A stretch of DNA of 64,000 nucleotides. Source: Phallus indusiatus. Lineage: Eukaryota > Basidiomycota > Agaricomycetes > Phallales > Phallaceae. The position numbers and the translations under genes are program-made. The stretch covers positions 372,001 to 436,000 of the forward strand of contig JAQFWX010000007.1 in assembly GCA_027605045.1 (NCBI GenBank), given 5' to 3'. Of this stretch, positions 10,330 to 22,076 are shown piece by piece. Position 1 is the first letter of the stretch. Each line of letters begins with the position of its first letter. Under the pieces are notes generated by a model. It searched no databases, was not told the DNA's origin, and saw only the letters and a program-made list of their open reading frames with translations.

Positions 10330-12186
10330 ATGCGGCTACAGCTCCTTTTCTCACTTCTTTCTACCCATTTCGCGACTTTCAGCCCTTGGTTAGACCCGTT
10401 GACTGGGCTTTCGAGGTTGTACGAGCAATGGTCCCTGCTGGGCCTTGATAAAAGCTTGGTTACCAATGCTTCTCATAATAAGTCTATCGCTATTGTTGGA
10501 GCTGGAAGTGCTGGTTTGGCCATGCTAAAAGCGTTGACCGAATTGCCTGAGGAGACGAGACAGTCTCTAGAGTTCGTGCTGTTAGAAGAAAGAGAAGATG
10601 TCGGTGGTATCTGGTACGTGTCTTTTAATCAAAGTATAAAGAACAAAAATGATTAACGGGTGCTTAAAAAAGGCTACCTAACAATCATGTTTCATATCCT
10701 CCTGAAATCCCAGAGACGCCATTATACCCTCGCCTTCGCACGAACACACCTGTTCCAACGATGACCTATCCAAACTTTACATTCCCACCGGGTACACCGC
10801 TATACCCATCACATCCACATGTACTGGCCTACCTCAGACGATACGCCACGCACTTTGACCTCTACTCTCACATCGCGTTCAACCACCGGGTAGTGGAGGC
10901 AGATTGGATAGGAACGCCCCACGCTGGACAATGGAATCTCACCGTCTTGAACCCTGACGGCGTCAACGAAACCAGGATTGTCGATCATCTTGTCGTTGCG
11001 ACTGGCAATAATCATATTCCGAGTGTTCCGAGTTGGAAAGGGCAAGATGATTGGCTTGAACAAGACTCCGATCGCGAGATTGTACATTCCGTTTACTATA
11101 GATATCCTAATCGGTATGCGAATCGGCGTGTGCTTGTTATAGGTGGCGGTGCTAGTGGTAGGGACGCGTCTGAACAAATATCAGAATTTGCGGAAAAGGT
11201 ACGTACATAACTCCACTGTGCATGAGCAGGTTATGAATTATAAGATATTGCCAGGTCTACATGTCACTTCGTAGTTCCTCAAGTCTGGAACTACCTCCCG
11301 GTGTCGAACTCAAACCCGGCATATCACATTTCACAAACAACACTGTCGTGTTCGTTGACAAGTCCGAAGTGGAAGTAGACGCGGTTTTACTTGCAACAGG
11401 ATACCAAATGCGAAAACCGTTCCTAGAGGCCGGAAATACCATGGCAATTGATCTTACGCGTCACTCAAGCCCATCGATATCAACAAAAGACATCGATTCT
11501 TTCGGATCTGTACCGCTCTCAACGAACCTCAAATATATTTTTCCTCTTTATAGGCACATTTTCTCACTGTGTCCTTCCTATCCACCAACTGCATTGTCAT
11601 TCATCGGTCTTCCCAGCGCTATCGCCAATTGTCCATCAGATTACGCGCAAAGTCTATTCGTGATAAATCTCATTTTGAATCCCGATACCTTGCCAAGCAG
11701 AGACGATATGCTTGCGGAGCTGGCATCGCAAGAGCAAATCATACGAGACAGCGGTCTAGACCCTTACGTCATTGGACACAGGTTGCTGAAAGGGACGTCT
11801 GATGATTATCAGGATGAGTTGATAGATTATTTGAGAGAAAATGTTTGACTTTTGTCCTTCCCCTTTATGGAGTTGCTTTGACTGATTTTTCTTTTTCTTA
11901 GGGAGTTGTACCATCTTGGACCCCAAATTTTGTCGAACAATGGCGTCGTGATGCTGGTGCATACTCAGCTCTCCGTCGCGGGTGGATTCACATCGAAAAA
12001 TTAGGACAAGCAGATCAGTGGCTTAAAGGCGTCGAAACTGAGGAGCAATGGGCTGATCTTATGAGACGGGTTAATTCTTGGCAAGAAGAATGGGAGAAGG
12101 AGAATAATGTTCAGTTCGTTCATCATGACGAGCATTATGGTTACCCTGAATTTGGTAGTGAATTCTATTTGGACGAGTATTACTGA
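10330..12186 (+). CDS. Flavin-dependent monooxygenase-like oxidoreductase, probably secreted
   Basis: Exons 10330-10613, 10673-11198, 11255-11842 and 11902-12186 join with GT-AG introns to give about 560 residues. The start MRLQLLFSLLSTHFATFSPW looks like a cleavable signal peptide. A FAD-binding Rossmann motif follows (SIAIVGAGSAGLAMLKAL), with a substrate/FAD segment EDVGGIW. LVVATGNNHIPSVP and VLVIGGGASGRDASEQIS form the NADPH-binding Rossmann motif. DAVLLATGYQMRKPF marks the typical FMO C-terminal part. The last exon, rich in Trp and acidic residues, ends EFYLDEYY. The domain order is that of fungal flavin-containing monooxygenases (FAD plus NADPH, O2-dependent). The substrate is unknown. 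The start at 10330 is preferred because it provides the signal peptide in frame. Confidence 0.85.
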
Positions 12187-12720
12187 TGATTTTACTGATC
12201 TGTGGTGTTTTAATACGTACATATGCATAATGCAAGCTACTTGTGCACCTTGAGAACGCGCGACAGATTATGGCAATTTGCTGCCTCCCAAGCGTTGATA
12301 TTTTGAATTCAAGCGAGAAACAGATAGTCCTATTGATAATCGATATCATATGTAAGCTCGATTGAGTGTACATTAAAGTATGTACGAAGTCCATCAAGAA
12401 AAATGGCATGTGGTTGATAAGAGCCGATTGGTCAATGGTGATGCAAATTGATTTATGCGATGTGATTTAAAAAAGACGGGCCATGACGTGAATGGGAGAA
12501 GGATAGGTAATAAAGGGGAGTGGGAAAAATCGGATAATGTAATATAAAAAAAAAAGATAGTTCCATCGATAATGCTAAAAAAATGAAAAGAAGAGAAAGA
12601 GACCGTCGGGAATGTTCAATGTCAATGCTCAGTCAGTAGCAGAAGCGGTGAATGACTTTGGACCCGCTCGCTGCTTAGTCAAGAAAAACAACACAGATAA
12701 CAACATAATGTGTTTTTTTA
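12187..12720. other. Region between two converging genes
   Basis: AT-rich sequence with A-runs (near 12545-12585) lies between the 3' ends of the monooxygenase and the DUF7137-like gene. No gene is seen. It should hold both polyadenylation regions. Confidence 0.45.
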
Positions 12721-13967
12721 TCATCTTCGACGCATAACTCCCCATCCACCGAACAACATTGCTAAGAACGTGACGAGAATTGCAAAAGCCATGGGACGTG
12801 CATTAGCAATAGGCGTTCCTGAGGAGCACACTGCACATTGCCAACCGTCGGAAAGAGGTGTATACGGTTCGGGGCTATATAATGCGAATTTTACTTCTTG
12901 GTTCGCCTCGAAACGGCCTGGTGCTGGTACAGCGTTCAACCCATGCGAATCGAATATCTGAAGTGTGTATGAAGCGACAATGAGTGGCTGAGTTGGATGG
13001 GCTTGTTGATAGCTCCAGACATCCCATACAACCTAAGAAATTAAGAGTCAGTTGCACTGCATTGTGCAGAAAAAAAAGATTTCCGTACCTGTGTCTCTGT
13101 TCCGGCTAGGGTCCCGGGCCCAACAGGGTAAGTGTTACCATTGGCAGAACAGAAAGCGGAAATCGATAGTGTGCTCGGGGTAATGGAAAGACTAGTAAAG
13201 TTCCATCCGAACGTGATGGTTTCTCCAGAGGCGATTTTGTAGAACGAGGCCGCGGCTGTCTCGGGAGGTTGAGTTACCAAGACTCCTCCAGGTGGATCTG
13301 TAATGGCAATGCTGATGGATGTGGGGGTACCGCTGCTGTTCTGATTTCCATTCCCGTTGCCGTTGCCGTTGTTCGTGCCCGCATTGCCGTTACCATTCCC
13401 GTTGTTCGTATTACCGTTCCCGTTCCCGTTGCCATTATTCCCATTGCCGTTACCGTTACCGTTGTTGGCATTTCCACCGTTTCCTCCTCCATTCGCATTT
13501 CCACCGTTTCCTCCCTGGTTTGCGTTTCCTCCCTGGTTTGCGTTTCCTCCCTGGTTTGCGTTTCCTCCCTGGTTTGCGTTTCCTCCCTGGTTTGCGTTTC
13601 CTCCCTGGTTTGCGTTTCCTCCCTGGTTTGCGTTTCCTCCTTGATTGGCATTTCCGCCTTGATTCGCATTCCCGCCTTGGTTCGCATTCCCACCCTGGTT
13701 TGCGTTCCCGCCTTGGTTTGCGTTCCCGCCTTGATTGGCATTTCCACCTTGATTGGCATTTCCACCCTGGTTAGCATTCCCGCCTTGGTTCGCATTTCCG
13801 CCTTGATTTGCGTTACCACCCTGGTTAGCATTTCCGCCTTGGTTCGCGTTGCCACCCTGGTTTGCATTCCCATTTCCATTCCCATTGCCTTGCTGAGGAT
13901 TTTGACGTGCCCGTAGAGTTGACGGTACCGTCGGCGCCGGAGTAGGAGGTATTATCCAGCCCGTCAT
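12721..13967 (-). CDS. DUF7137-like protein with long GGNANQ repeat tract and C-terminal membrane anchor
   Basis: Exon 1 (13967-13089) starts MTGWIIPPTPAPTVPSTLRA, then carries about 21 six-residue repeats and a Gly/Asn-rich region. The domain follows (GGVLVTQPPETAAASFYKIA, ETITFGWNFTSL, CSANGNTYPVGPGTLAGTET). A 56-bp intron (13033-13088) leads to exon 2 (VVWDVWSYQQAHPTQPLIVA, FALYSPEPYTPLSDGWQCAV). The C terminus MAFAILVTFLAMLFGGWGVM followed by RRR is a membrane helix with a basic end. This is the pattern of the DUF7137 family of basidiomycete surface proteins, which usually have a signal peptide. None is visible here, so an upstream exon may be missing. Function is unknown; a cell-surface location is inferred. 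Confidence 0.75.
13490..13872 (-). repeat. 18-bp tandem repeat coding GGNANQ (about 21 units)
   Basis: The minisatellite has an 18-bp unit, read on the minus strand as Gly-Gly-Asn-Ala-Asn-Gln. Units at about 13506-13640 are identical at DNA level (TTTCCTCCCTGGTTTGCG on the plus strand), while units from 13640 to 13870 differ at third positions. The identical block is therefore the recently expanded part. Confidence 0.9.
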
Positions 13968-14970
13968 TAATAATTGACTAGTGAAAGAATATTGTACAGT
14001 CTAGAGTTTTTTTTTTCTCCTGGAAAGGGACTATGAATTTGTGTCAAGAGAGGTAAAAGGGTATCGTATCGTGCTGAAGGAGCGTGGTGCGTGCGTTGTT
14101 GTCGCTGGCTGAAAATCCCTTCGGGCGTCTAGCAACGTGACACCGTGACACCGTGGCGCGGACGACTTCCTCCTTTGATGATCGCGAGCCGGACCTACCC
14201 TAAAAGAGTTTTTGACCTTGCGCAGATGCTGTGAGGAAGATTGATGTCCCATCTTCTAAACCTGTGTATGACGACGGATGGGAGAAATAATGATGCGGGT
14301 GTAATGTGCGGGTTCTTTTTGACGATCTTTATTGATAGTCATATCTTTTCAAAGTTTTCTTCTTAAGTCACCTTGAACCGGCCGATCTCTCCTTTCGGTT
14401 CACACTGAATTCGAAACCTTATATCGAATAGCTCTCGGAACTAATCGATAATCGCCCGCAGTAAGCAATTAGCACGCTAAAAGACACGCCGCTGACGCAC
14501 TATACCCTCTTTTTGCAGCCCATCACTGACAAGAGCAGATTCTGTGAAGATACTGTCAAAGGTTTCTCAACTACTCCGATTCAAATTTGACATGTGATAT
14601 ACGTACGTGTATGCCCATTGTCGAAAATGTCAGATTTTGGCCCCAATTAACTTACTTTAGCTGATCCTCTCCAGGTAAATTTCAGTTATTATGTCTCAGC
14701 CTTAAGGCCTAAGCTCTGAATTCGTGACAAACACATGACCTTACCTTTCTTGCACGATGTGTCTTTTTAAGGTTACGACAATATCACATTATCGGATGTT
14801 TGTTGGTTCCGCTGTCAAAAACTGCGCGTCGACCTCCATATTTCAAATTCAGATTCCAGTAACCCAACAGTAACCAGTTCCTATCTTCAGCGTACACGTG
14901 ACGATCCATCGCAGTTATTTGATAAACATTTAAGAGCCTTGGGTCTTCCTTTTATACCTCTACCTCTCAT
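13968..14970. other. Divergent promoter region
   Basis: This 1-kb gap separates the minus-strand DUF7137-like gene from the plus-strand DUF7330-like gene. A 73-codon minus-strand frame at 14031-14252 has no homology. A TTTATAC element near 14950 lies about 20 bp before the ATG at 14971. Nothing else is supported. Confidence 0.4.
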
Positions 14971-15931
14971 ATGGTTACGCTCTACGAAGACGACGAGGAT
15001 AAAACCACACTATCATCAGCGAGTAGTCATACCGCTAGTCGTCCTTCTACCCAACCACCGCCCGATTACCGTGAGGCTACTGCACACCTAGGTTCTACTC
15101 CTCCACCCTCTTCTTCAGACTCCGGCAGATCATCCTCTAGCGCCCCACCGCCACCACCGCCGCCGCCGCCATCTGCTGCTCCCATGCAAGCTCCTTTCAT
15201 CCCTTTAACACCACCAACAAACTACTTAAGCATCAAACGCTTCAATTCACCCATCAATGGAACATACACTATTGATCCTGCTTTACCCGTACCTCCGGGT
15301 TCTTCAAAGCCAAGAAATGAAGATGGAGAATATGTGAATCTTTTGCTTAGCACTTGGAATGGCTCGATCACTACTTTCATCGATCTTGTTCCGAATGACA
15401 ATCCAGATGGTCCCACGAGGTTCGAGGCGACCACAACGAATGGTAAAGTAGAAGTTACTGTCGTATGTGCACATTCTTTTTTTTTTCCTTTTTGCCACTG
15501 CATAACTAATTCATTTTCTTCAGGCTGATCGTGGCAAAAAACGATTCCGTCTCCGAGCTGCAACACTAAACGGCCAACTCATCGTCCACTTACCTCCAAC
15601 CTTCAACGGAATTGTTCATTCCAAATTGCTAAATGGTCAAACTGAATTCACTTGGGAAGTACAGCGCCGTCTCACGCCTTTGTCTGACGGACCGTACGAG
15701 AAACGGTACTTCATCGGCGACGTCCCGGCTTATGGATATCAAGACGATAGGGGTGGGCAAATTGACCATCTGTATCTAGACAGTAAAAATGGGAGTGCCT
15801 ATATCAGCTTTGCAGACGGCTCGGTGCCAAGATTTCCAAGAGATTCAGAAGCTGGAGGAAGTGCTGGAGGAAGAGGTTCGAGAGGGGGGTTTGTGGATGT
15901 TGATCTTGGATTCTTCAGATTCAGATTCTGA
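14971..15931 (+). CDS. DUF7330-like protein, copy 1
   Basis: Exon 1 14971-15462 and exon 2 15524-15931 are joined by a 61-bp GT-AG intron. The N-terminal 75 residues are disordered, Ser/Pro-rich, with a poly-Pro run. The conserved core starts at TNYLSIKRFNSPINGTYTID and continues with LPVPPGS, NLLLSTWNGSITTFIDLV, RFEATTTNGKVEVTV, then DRGKKRFRLRAATLNGQLIV, LPPTFNGIVHSK, RYFIGDVPAYGYQDD and DHLYLDSKNGSAYISF. The pattern of paired G-x-I/V strands ending with FIGD fits the basidiomycete DUF7330 family of unknown function. The C terminus is Gly/Arg-rich. No signal or membrane segment is present, so a cytosolic location is likely. Confidence 0.78.
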
Positions 15932-16660
15932 AAAGCAGTCACATTCCGTTTACCTATCCGATCACGTAATTGTAAAACGATCACGATGTGTGTATCATTG
16001 ATTCTGGAAATTCCGCAGCATTGTAAATACGACATGTGTATGATAGATATCTTTGTTCAAGTTACCAATGAGGTACAAAGAAACCAGAGCCTTTCCCAGT
16101 CAGAACAAGTTTGGTACCTGTGTTTTATTTAAAAACCGGGCTAATCAAGAAGTGGGCTTGACTCGGAACAACAAAGTAAAGGCCCATGACGCCGTGGCAA
16201 AAGTGGGTGGCGGCCGGTGACGGTTCGCTATTGCGCTCGGCTAATATACTTCTATGATCTTCTCGCATAAGACAAGCCCAAGAACATTATGAATAAGAAT
16301 AGCTTTATGGCCGAACGCCGCGAGCGCGCAATGAATTGGTGATTTTCTCCATTATTCAAAACAGCTTGTGGCAGAATAATGTGGCGTCAACTATGTAGTA
16401 TGTACATAATATACTAAGCTAACCGCCATGGCCATAGATAGCACAGTGACAGTTGCGCCGAACGCGCAGTTCGAAATTTGAGATAGATGTGCTACGCCTG
16501 CGTCCGTGGGATGATAGGGGAATATAAATATTGCACTGTTTATGCGCGACCGCACCGTGGCTTTTTTTTCTTTTCTCCTATCTTCTCTACTAATAGCTCC
16601 TCTCTGAATCTGAGTTCTTTATGCAGTTTGCTTCTGAGATTTTGAATTACTGATACTTTA
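15932..16660. other. Intergenic region and promoter of copy 2
   Basis: No gene is seen. From about 16376 the sequence is duplicated at 41776. A TATAAATA element near 16523-16530 lies about 135 bp before the ATG and is kept in the duplicate. Confidence 0.5.
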
Positions 16661-17601
16661 ATGAAGATATCAAATTTAAAGCTTACGTCTAAAGACGATA
16701 TGAACTCCGCCACCAAAGTGAAACGTTTCTTGTCAGACTCGACGAAACAGGAGCTTTCAGCACCGGCTCTTCCCCCCGGCTATTTCGAGGCCACACAAAA
16801 TGTCGATCAGACTCCTCCTGATGATAATATAATTGCGACGGGACCTCATCCACGACTAACCCGCCCGACAAATTATTTGACATTAATCCGCGAGGAATCT
16901 CCAATTCGGGGGACGTTCAGAGTTGATCCTACTCTGGCCATTCCACCAGGCGCTATAATTTCCAAAGATCAGCACGGAAAGGAGTTAAATCTCAAGTTCA
17001 ATTCAACGTGTGGAATGGTGGAGACTTGTGTTGAAATTGTTCGTGGGATTGTTGCTCCGACTTTGCATATGGGACCCGCAAGGTTAGAGATGGTATCGGT
17101 ACATTGTGATGTTATAGCAACAATAGTACGTTATAAAGAGAAAGCTTCTTGAGACGATCGTATACTCATTACTTGATACAGCACGACCGAGGACAAAACC
17201 GATTCCGGCTCACTGCAATATCACACAATGGCAACATCGTCATCAACATACCTTCTACATTCACGGGAAGTATAGTTGGAAGACTGAACAGAGGGACAAT
17301 AAAATTCGCAACTGAAGTTCAAGCGCAACTGACGGTACTTTCGGAACAAAACAAGGAGAGCCGGTATTTTATTGGGGACTATTTGCGGACGGGATATCGG
17401 GACGATGAATCATGGACTATGGACCATCTATATGTAGAATCTCATGGCGCAAATGCAACTGTTGTTGTCAATTTTGTGCCGCCGGAGTCAAGCTCAAGTT
17501 CACCGGTTAATCAAAGTCGCGGCGCTCAACGTAGTAGATCCCGAATATCGGCGCAAAAACCTCGTCAAAAAAAGAACTTTATACGACGATTGTTCAGTTA
17601 A
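16661..17601 (+). CDS. DUF7330-like protein, copy 2
   Basis: Exon 1 16661-17125 and exon 2 17182-17601 are separated by a 56-bp intron at the same site as in copies 1, 3 and 4. The core reads TNYLTLIREESPIRGTFRVD, LAIPPGA, NLKFNSTCGMVETCVEIV, then HDRGQNRFRLTAISHNGNIV, IPSTFTGSIVGRLNRG, SRYFIGDYLRTGYRDDESW and MDHLYVESHGANATVVVNF. The C terminus is basic (RSRSRISAQKPRQKKNFIRR). The protein is close to copy 3 and distant from copies 1 and 4. No catalytic motif is evident. The start was chosen as the first ATG after the TATA element, with the same N terminus as copy 3. Confidence 0.78.
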
Positions 17602-18374
17602 TTAAGGTAAAAGGGGGATCTTGTGATGTTTGATAGAATGCACAATTACTATGATTCCGGTCTGTGTACGTGTATGTACTATAAAGTCTCGATTTTAAGA
17701 GAATGTATAATAACAGAACCGTCAAGCTCCCTAAAAATCAGGTTTAGAAATTATTCAACTTGTAAAAGGATAAGAAAGTGACGGACTCAAGAAGGTATAT
17801 TCACATGATTAATATTAACAGCGTTAGTGTTGAGCTACCCGTAAATTATAGATTCAATACTCTTTCCGAAAATATTGTTGAAGAAAGGGGGGGGATGTAT
17901 AAGACAGCAACCTGCGCTAGCGGCAGAAGACGTCAAAGACACGACTGTAAGGAGGAGGAATATGTGACCGTGAAATCTCAAATAAAAGGCCTATGCCTGA
18001 TAACTGGAGGATAAAACGATGATCTATATCAGAAAATGAGGGGGATTGAATACAGATAGACTAATCAAAAATAAACAAAAGAGCGAAACAAATAAATGAG
18101 AAATAAAGGAAGAGGGAAAAAAAGGAAGGCGAATGAAAGAAAGGAGCACAGGCATGACGAAAGAAAGGAGTGTCCACGGAGTGGACGCGAACAAAGGATG
18201 GGCAAGAATAGACTTCGACGAGCGCTAAGCAAACACGCGTAGGGAGCTACGCTCCCTCACAGATGATTATCAAAAATGTATTATGTATTATTCAATTTCC
18301 TGAGGAAGTACCATTCCTATTGAAAAGACCATAAGAACAAAAAAGATGAGAGGGGAGGGAAGGGGAGAAAAAAA
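17602..18374. other. Intergenic region with a copy-specific insertion
   Basis: Compared with 43007-43400, this region holds an extra block from about 17895 to 18265, purine-rich in its middle, ending near GGGAGCTACGCTCCC, a short inverted repeat. The bases GATG flank the block on both sides. No ORF of interest was seen. Confidence 0.55.
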
Positions 18375-18944
18375 TCATGAGACATACGTCAATTTAGCCC
18401 GATCGCTTTCTAAGACAATCTTCGCAGCCTTCTCGACGACTTCCCTATCCATCTCGAATGTAAGTCTCTTCAATGCCGTCTCAACCGAAACGAACTCGCT
18501 CAAAAAGTTCTCGTTCAGAGTCTGCGTTCCATCCTGCTTCGGCTCACCGGTCCACTCGGCTATATACCACCACGTGAATTTAACATTCGTCGGACCAACC
18601 GTGCGCATTGTAACTGCAAAGGGCTCTTTCGCATTCGAGACTAGTGCAGCTGAATCTTTGATATCTGAACCCGGTGGCGGCGCGCGAGTCCACATTTGGA
18701 GTCCGGACATCAGTCGACATGGGTATCCGGTTTCTTCAAACGTTTCGCGAACGGCGGCATCTTCTACTGATTCGTTTCTGTCTTTTCGACCTTTTGCGAG
18801 TAGCCATTCATCCTCTGTTGCATAATAGAGAATGCAGACTTCAAGACCGTGAGGATGTGTTGTTCGTCTGAAAAGGATTGCACCAGCGCTGATGACGAAA
18901 TTAGGCGAGAAAAGAAGCGTGGTGGGGGATTTGGAGGCTGCCAT
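18375..18944 (-). CDS. Nudix hydrolase, copy 1
   Basis: A single exon of 189 codons. The Nudix box G-x5-E-x7-R-E-x2-E-E-x-G is complete (GRKDRNESVEDAAVRETF followed by EETGY), preceded by the strand SAGAILFRRTTHP and WLLAKGRKD. Downstream, TNVKFTWWYIAEWTGEP fits the substrate-side strand of diphosphoinositol or dinucleoside polyphosphate hydrolases of fungi. The enzyme would cleave a nucleoside diphosphate linked to another moiety; the exact substrate is unknown. Divergent from MULE remains at 19316 and convergent with DUF7330 copy 2. A nearly identical copy lies at 43401-43970, so both could be active. Confidence 0.88.
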   Translation of the reverse strand: MAASKSPTTLLFSPNFVISAGAILFRRTTHPHGLEVCILYYATEDEWLLAKGRKDRNESVEDAAVRETFEETGYPCRLMSGLQMWTRAPPPGSDIKDSAALVSNAKEPFAVTMRTVGPTNVKFTWWYIAEWTGEPKQDGTQTLNENFLSEFVSVETALKRLTFEMDREVVEKAAKIVLESDRAKLTYVS

Positions 18945-19315
18945 TTCTTTTTTATTTTGTTTCTCGAGTTCGTGAAGTGGCGAAGTGCAAAGTTGTGAGA
19001 TGTGGAGTGGAATGGAATGGAATGGAAGGAAAGGAGTGCTAAATCTCCGAGATTTCTATTGTGCCACGAAGATGTGTCGGACGAAGAGAAAAAAAATATG
19101 AAATGGGGCCAGGGGGGGCTGAACTGACAGTGACTGAATGCTAAAGTCCCAATAAGAAAGTGGAACGGTTCACACGCTTAGCGCCTAAACAATCTGATAT
19201 GGCTGACTAATGCACGCGTGGCAGCTACGCGTCTACTAGTCCGTCCCTTCACCTATCAGGTTCGCTTTCCCACTGAAGTCGATAATTCCTATTGATGTGT
19301 TTTTGTTCTATTCAG
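18945..19315. other. Intergenic region
   Basis: It holds the Nudix promoter (purine-rich GGAATGGAATGGAA repeats near 19010-19030) and the right edge of the segmental duplication near 19134. No gene is seen. Confidence 0.4.
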
Positions 19316-20194
19316 ATGAGTGATGCCGGAGCCAGCCCGGCAAATATTAAGTGCCCGCGGTGTACCAGACTTTTTCCGGTTGACAAATTCCCTATTCTCA
19401 CTCGTGGTTCGCAAAAGGGTCAACGTGCAAAAAATTGTAGTCTATGTTTAGAATCTAGTAGAAATCATGAACGGTCACGCCGAAATGAAGAGAAAGAGAA
19501 TGGAAAGAATGGAAACAGTATTGAAGACTTTGATCCGGAGTTGGGATTATGTCGCTTGGACGAGTTCATCACAACCTTAACGGGATTTCAAAATGTTATT
19601 GAATTAGAAGCCCTTCTGGACATTTCAAATGTATGCCAGGATTCGCCGCTCACAGATTACCGGACCCGAGCCCAGAAAATTGCCGAGAAAATTAGTGATT
19701 CCATGGGATACTTCTTCCAGTATTTGCCGCTATATTATCAATGTGAAATTAACTAATTATAGTACAGATATCATAGTTCCTATGCCAGGTCACAAAAAAC
19801 AAGATATGTGTATCACTGTGCACAAAACAAAGAGCGGCAGAAGCAACATGAAAAGGTAGCAGATCCCAAGAAGCACCGTGACAGGATGTCCATGTCAACA
19901 TTTTCCTGCGACGGATGGTTGTCTGTTGTCATCTGGCATCAGTGTTGGAAAGCTGGCATTAAAATTCGACATAAAGAAGATCATGTTCCCTACTGTGTCA
20001 TATCACTGCCGGAAGATGTCCAGGAGCTGATCAGGGAACATTACCGTGAACCAGTCACTCAGGTGAGTACAGATATATATAAGTAGTATCCGGAATACTG
20101 ATTTGTTACCAGTTATGGAATGATATTCTCAAAAGATATCCCAGCCCACAGTTTGGCAGATGTGCCGTCAGTTATATTTGGTCAAAAATGAATC

Positions 20195-20538
20195 TGTTAG
20201 GGTGACTCAGGGCACACACCTAGAGGAGGGAAAACCTAAGATCTATTGAGGGACAACAACTAACTACTCACCTAGAGGAGGGAAAACCTAAGAGAACAAG
20301 CTTAGGTATCCCCCTCTAGGGAGAACGCATATAAGTACCGAATATGAGGCGCCCGACTGATCTCCATGGGATCCGAGGAGATACAAACAGAAATCGAAAG
20401 AAATCGAAGAGATCGAGAAATCGAGGGAACTAATGGAAACGGCAAAGTACGGGAAATGAAGGAAATCGTAATACGAAATGAAACCGAAAGAAATCGAAGA
20501 AATCGAATAATCGGAAGAGGCGCTAGCATACCGTGACA
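20195..20538 (+). mobile_element. Solo LTR, subfamily B (344 bp), TSD GAATC
   Basis: It begins TGTTAGGGTGACTCAG and ends TACCGTGACA, flanked by GAATC at 20190-20194 and 20539-20543. It lies in the MULE gene. It contains the paired CCTAAGAGAACAAGCTTAGG hairpin of the clan. Confidence 0.9.
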
Positions 20539-21070
20539 GAATCAATCTGAATGGAAACGCGACCCGGATCAACTAATTTCAGCTAAGAAAATATTAGAGG
20601 ATTCGAGAGAAAAAGTAGATGAAGCTGGATATTACCGTGCCGAGATCATAGATCTTCCCACCGAAGATGGGTTTTGTGCCTTCGCCTGGTGTTTGCCGGA
20701 CATGCTGATAAGGTGGAGTGGTCAAATCAGAGAAGTAGCATTAGATTCCACATGTGCGCATCATCTATAATATGCATGATTTTTGCTAATGATCCCATAG
20801 GGGAAACTAATGGCACAAAATTTGAGCTTTACGCTCTCCTTGGCGAGCTGGTCTACCACTCGGCTTCTGTTTACTTCGTTCAGAAAGTGGATCTACTGCT
20901 GGAGGAATCAAGCGTCATCTTACAGCATTTCTCAAACAATTCCAAGAAAAATGGAATATTGATCCTGTTGTAGGACTTTCAGACAAAAATATGTCTGAGA
21001 TCAACAGCATGTTATCAACACTGTCTAACAAAAAGCATCAACTCTGCTTTTGGCATTGTCTTAGGGCAAT

Positions 21071-22076
21071 TGTTAGGGCTACTCAGCTCAGACTAGAGGG
21101 AGGGGATCCTAAGATAATATATTAAGGAGAGTACTAACTACTCACCTAGAGGGAGGGGATCCTAAGAGAACAAGCTTAGGGACCCTCACTCTAGGTACAG
21201 CTACTATATACATAAAACGACGACGCGGCGTGCGGCCCTGACACAGCTAAGTGCCAGGCGCCCAAGCCGAACCTAAGTGACGTGATGTCACGGGCATCAC
21301 GCCGTGTACGGGCGCGCGACACGCGTTGAGGGGAGCCGGCACGACTCTAGCAGGAAAGAGGGAAGATGCTCTGTAGGTAACTTAGAATAGATATAGAAAA
21401 GAGGAAAGAGAAATAGAAAATGAAATTCGCTTTCTGAGTGTAGTGTGAGCAGTGAGAAGAAGGGGAAAAACTAAGATGTATTGCAAGAGAAAAACTGCGA
21501 GTTTAAATACAAAACTAAGACCCAGAAGTCCGGTGCACACAGAGTCCAGTTTATTGTCCCAAAAATACCTCACACCCTGTCCAGAGTTGTCCAAGTTCTG
21601 GGAACAATAGGTGAAATGTCTCAGTCCGGCCCTCCCAAACCTAGACTGTCCATAGAGAGGTTTTTCCGGTCCAAAAATACCTTTCCCTAGTCTACAACGC
21701 GTCCTCCCTGTCCTACATCATGATTTAGACTCGAAACTCGAGAGATAAAATAGAAAAGAGCAAGGGAAAGCTGCATATATGCAGTTAATACTTAAAATGA
21801 CGAAAGTGGAACTTTAACTACTAAAAAGGACCATGTTGTACCTAGTTTATAGAACGAAACTAACTAGGAGAAACTCATAGAAAAATGAAGAGAAAATAGA
21901 AATATCTTGTTACACTCTGTGGGAACCCCACAGCGTGAGTAGAGAAAGTGAAATAGAGACAGAACAAGGAAACAGAGAGTAGCGGTAAAATACGGAATTG
22001 ATAAAGGTAATAGAAATGAAATGATGCCGATGATAATAAATAGAAAAATGAGAGACGGCGGTAGCGTACCCTGACA
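21071..22076 (+). mobile_element. Solo LTR, subfamily A, enlarged by an inner insertion
   Basis: It starts TGTTAGGGCTACTCAG and ends GCGTACCCTGACA. The flanks are GCAAT and ACAAT, a 5-bp target duplication with one change, and the MULE frame LRAI-RK continues across. It is about 600 bp longer than its relatives because of the insertion at 21327-21932. Confidence 0.85.
21327..21932. mobile_element. Probable solo LTR nested in the LTR above (TSD GCGT)
   Basis: This block is absent from the other subfamily A copies. It begins TGAGGGGAGCC and ends GGAACCCCACA, so has TG...CA ends, and is flanked by GCGT on both sides. The four-base duplication is shorter than usual, and the family was not recognised. 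Confidence 0.5.

Larger units (their letters stand above)
16376..19134. repeat. Segmental duplication copy 1 (partner 41776-44140)
   Basis: The block with a DUF7330-like gene, a Nudix gene and their flanks is repeated at 41776-44140 in the same order and orientation, nearly identical in coding parts. This copy carries about 370 extra bases near 17895-18265 that the partner lacks. Similarity starts at AATAATGTGGCGTCAAC and ends in GACAGTGAC. Confidence 0.9.

Noticed and set aside
13269..13916. Long open frames on the plus strand (valine- and serine-rich) and in another minus frame across the GGNANQ tract
   Set aside because: An 18-bp repeat keeps all frames open. Only the minus-strand frame continues into a conserved domain and spliced exon.
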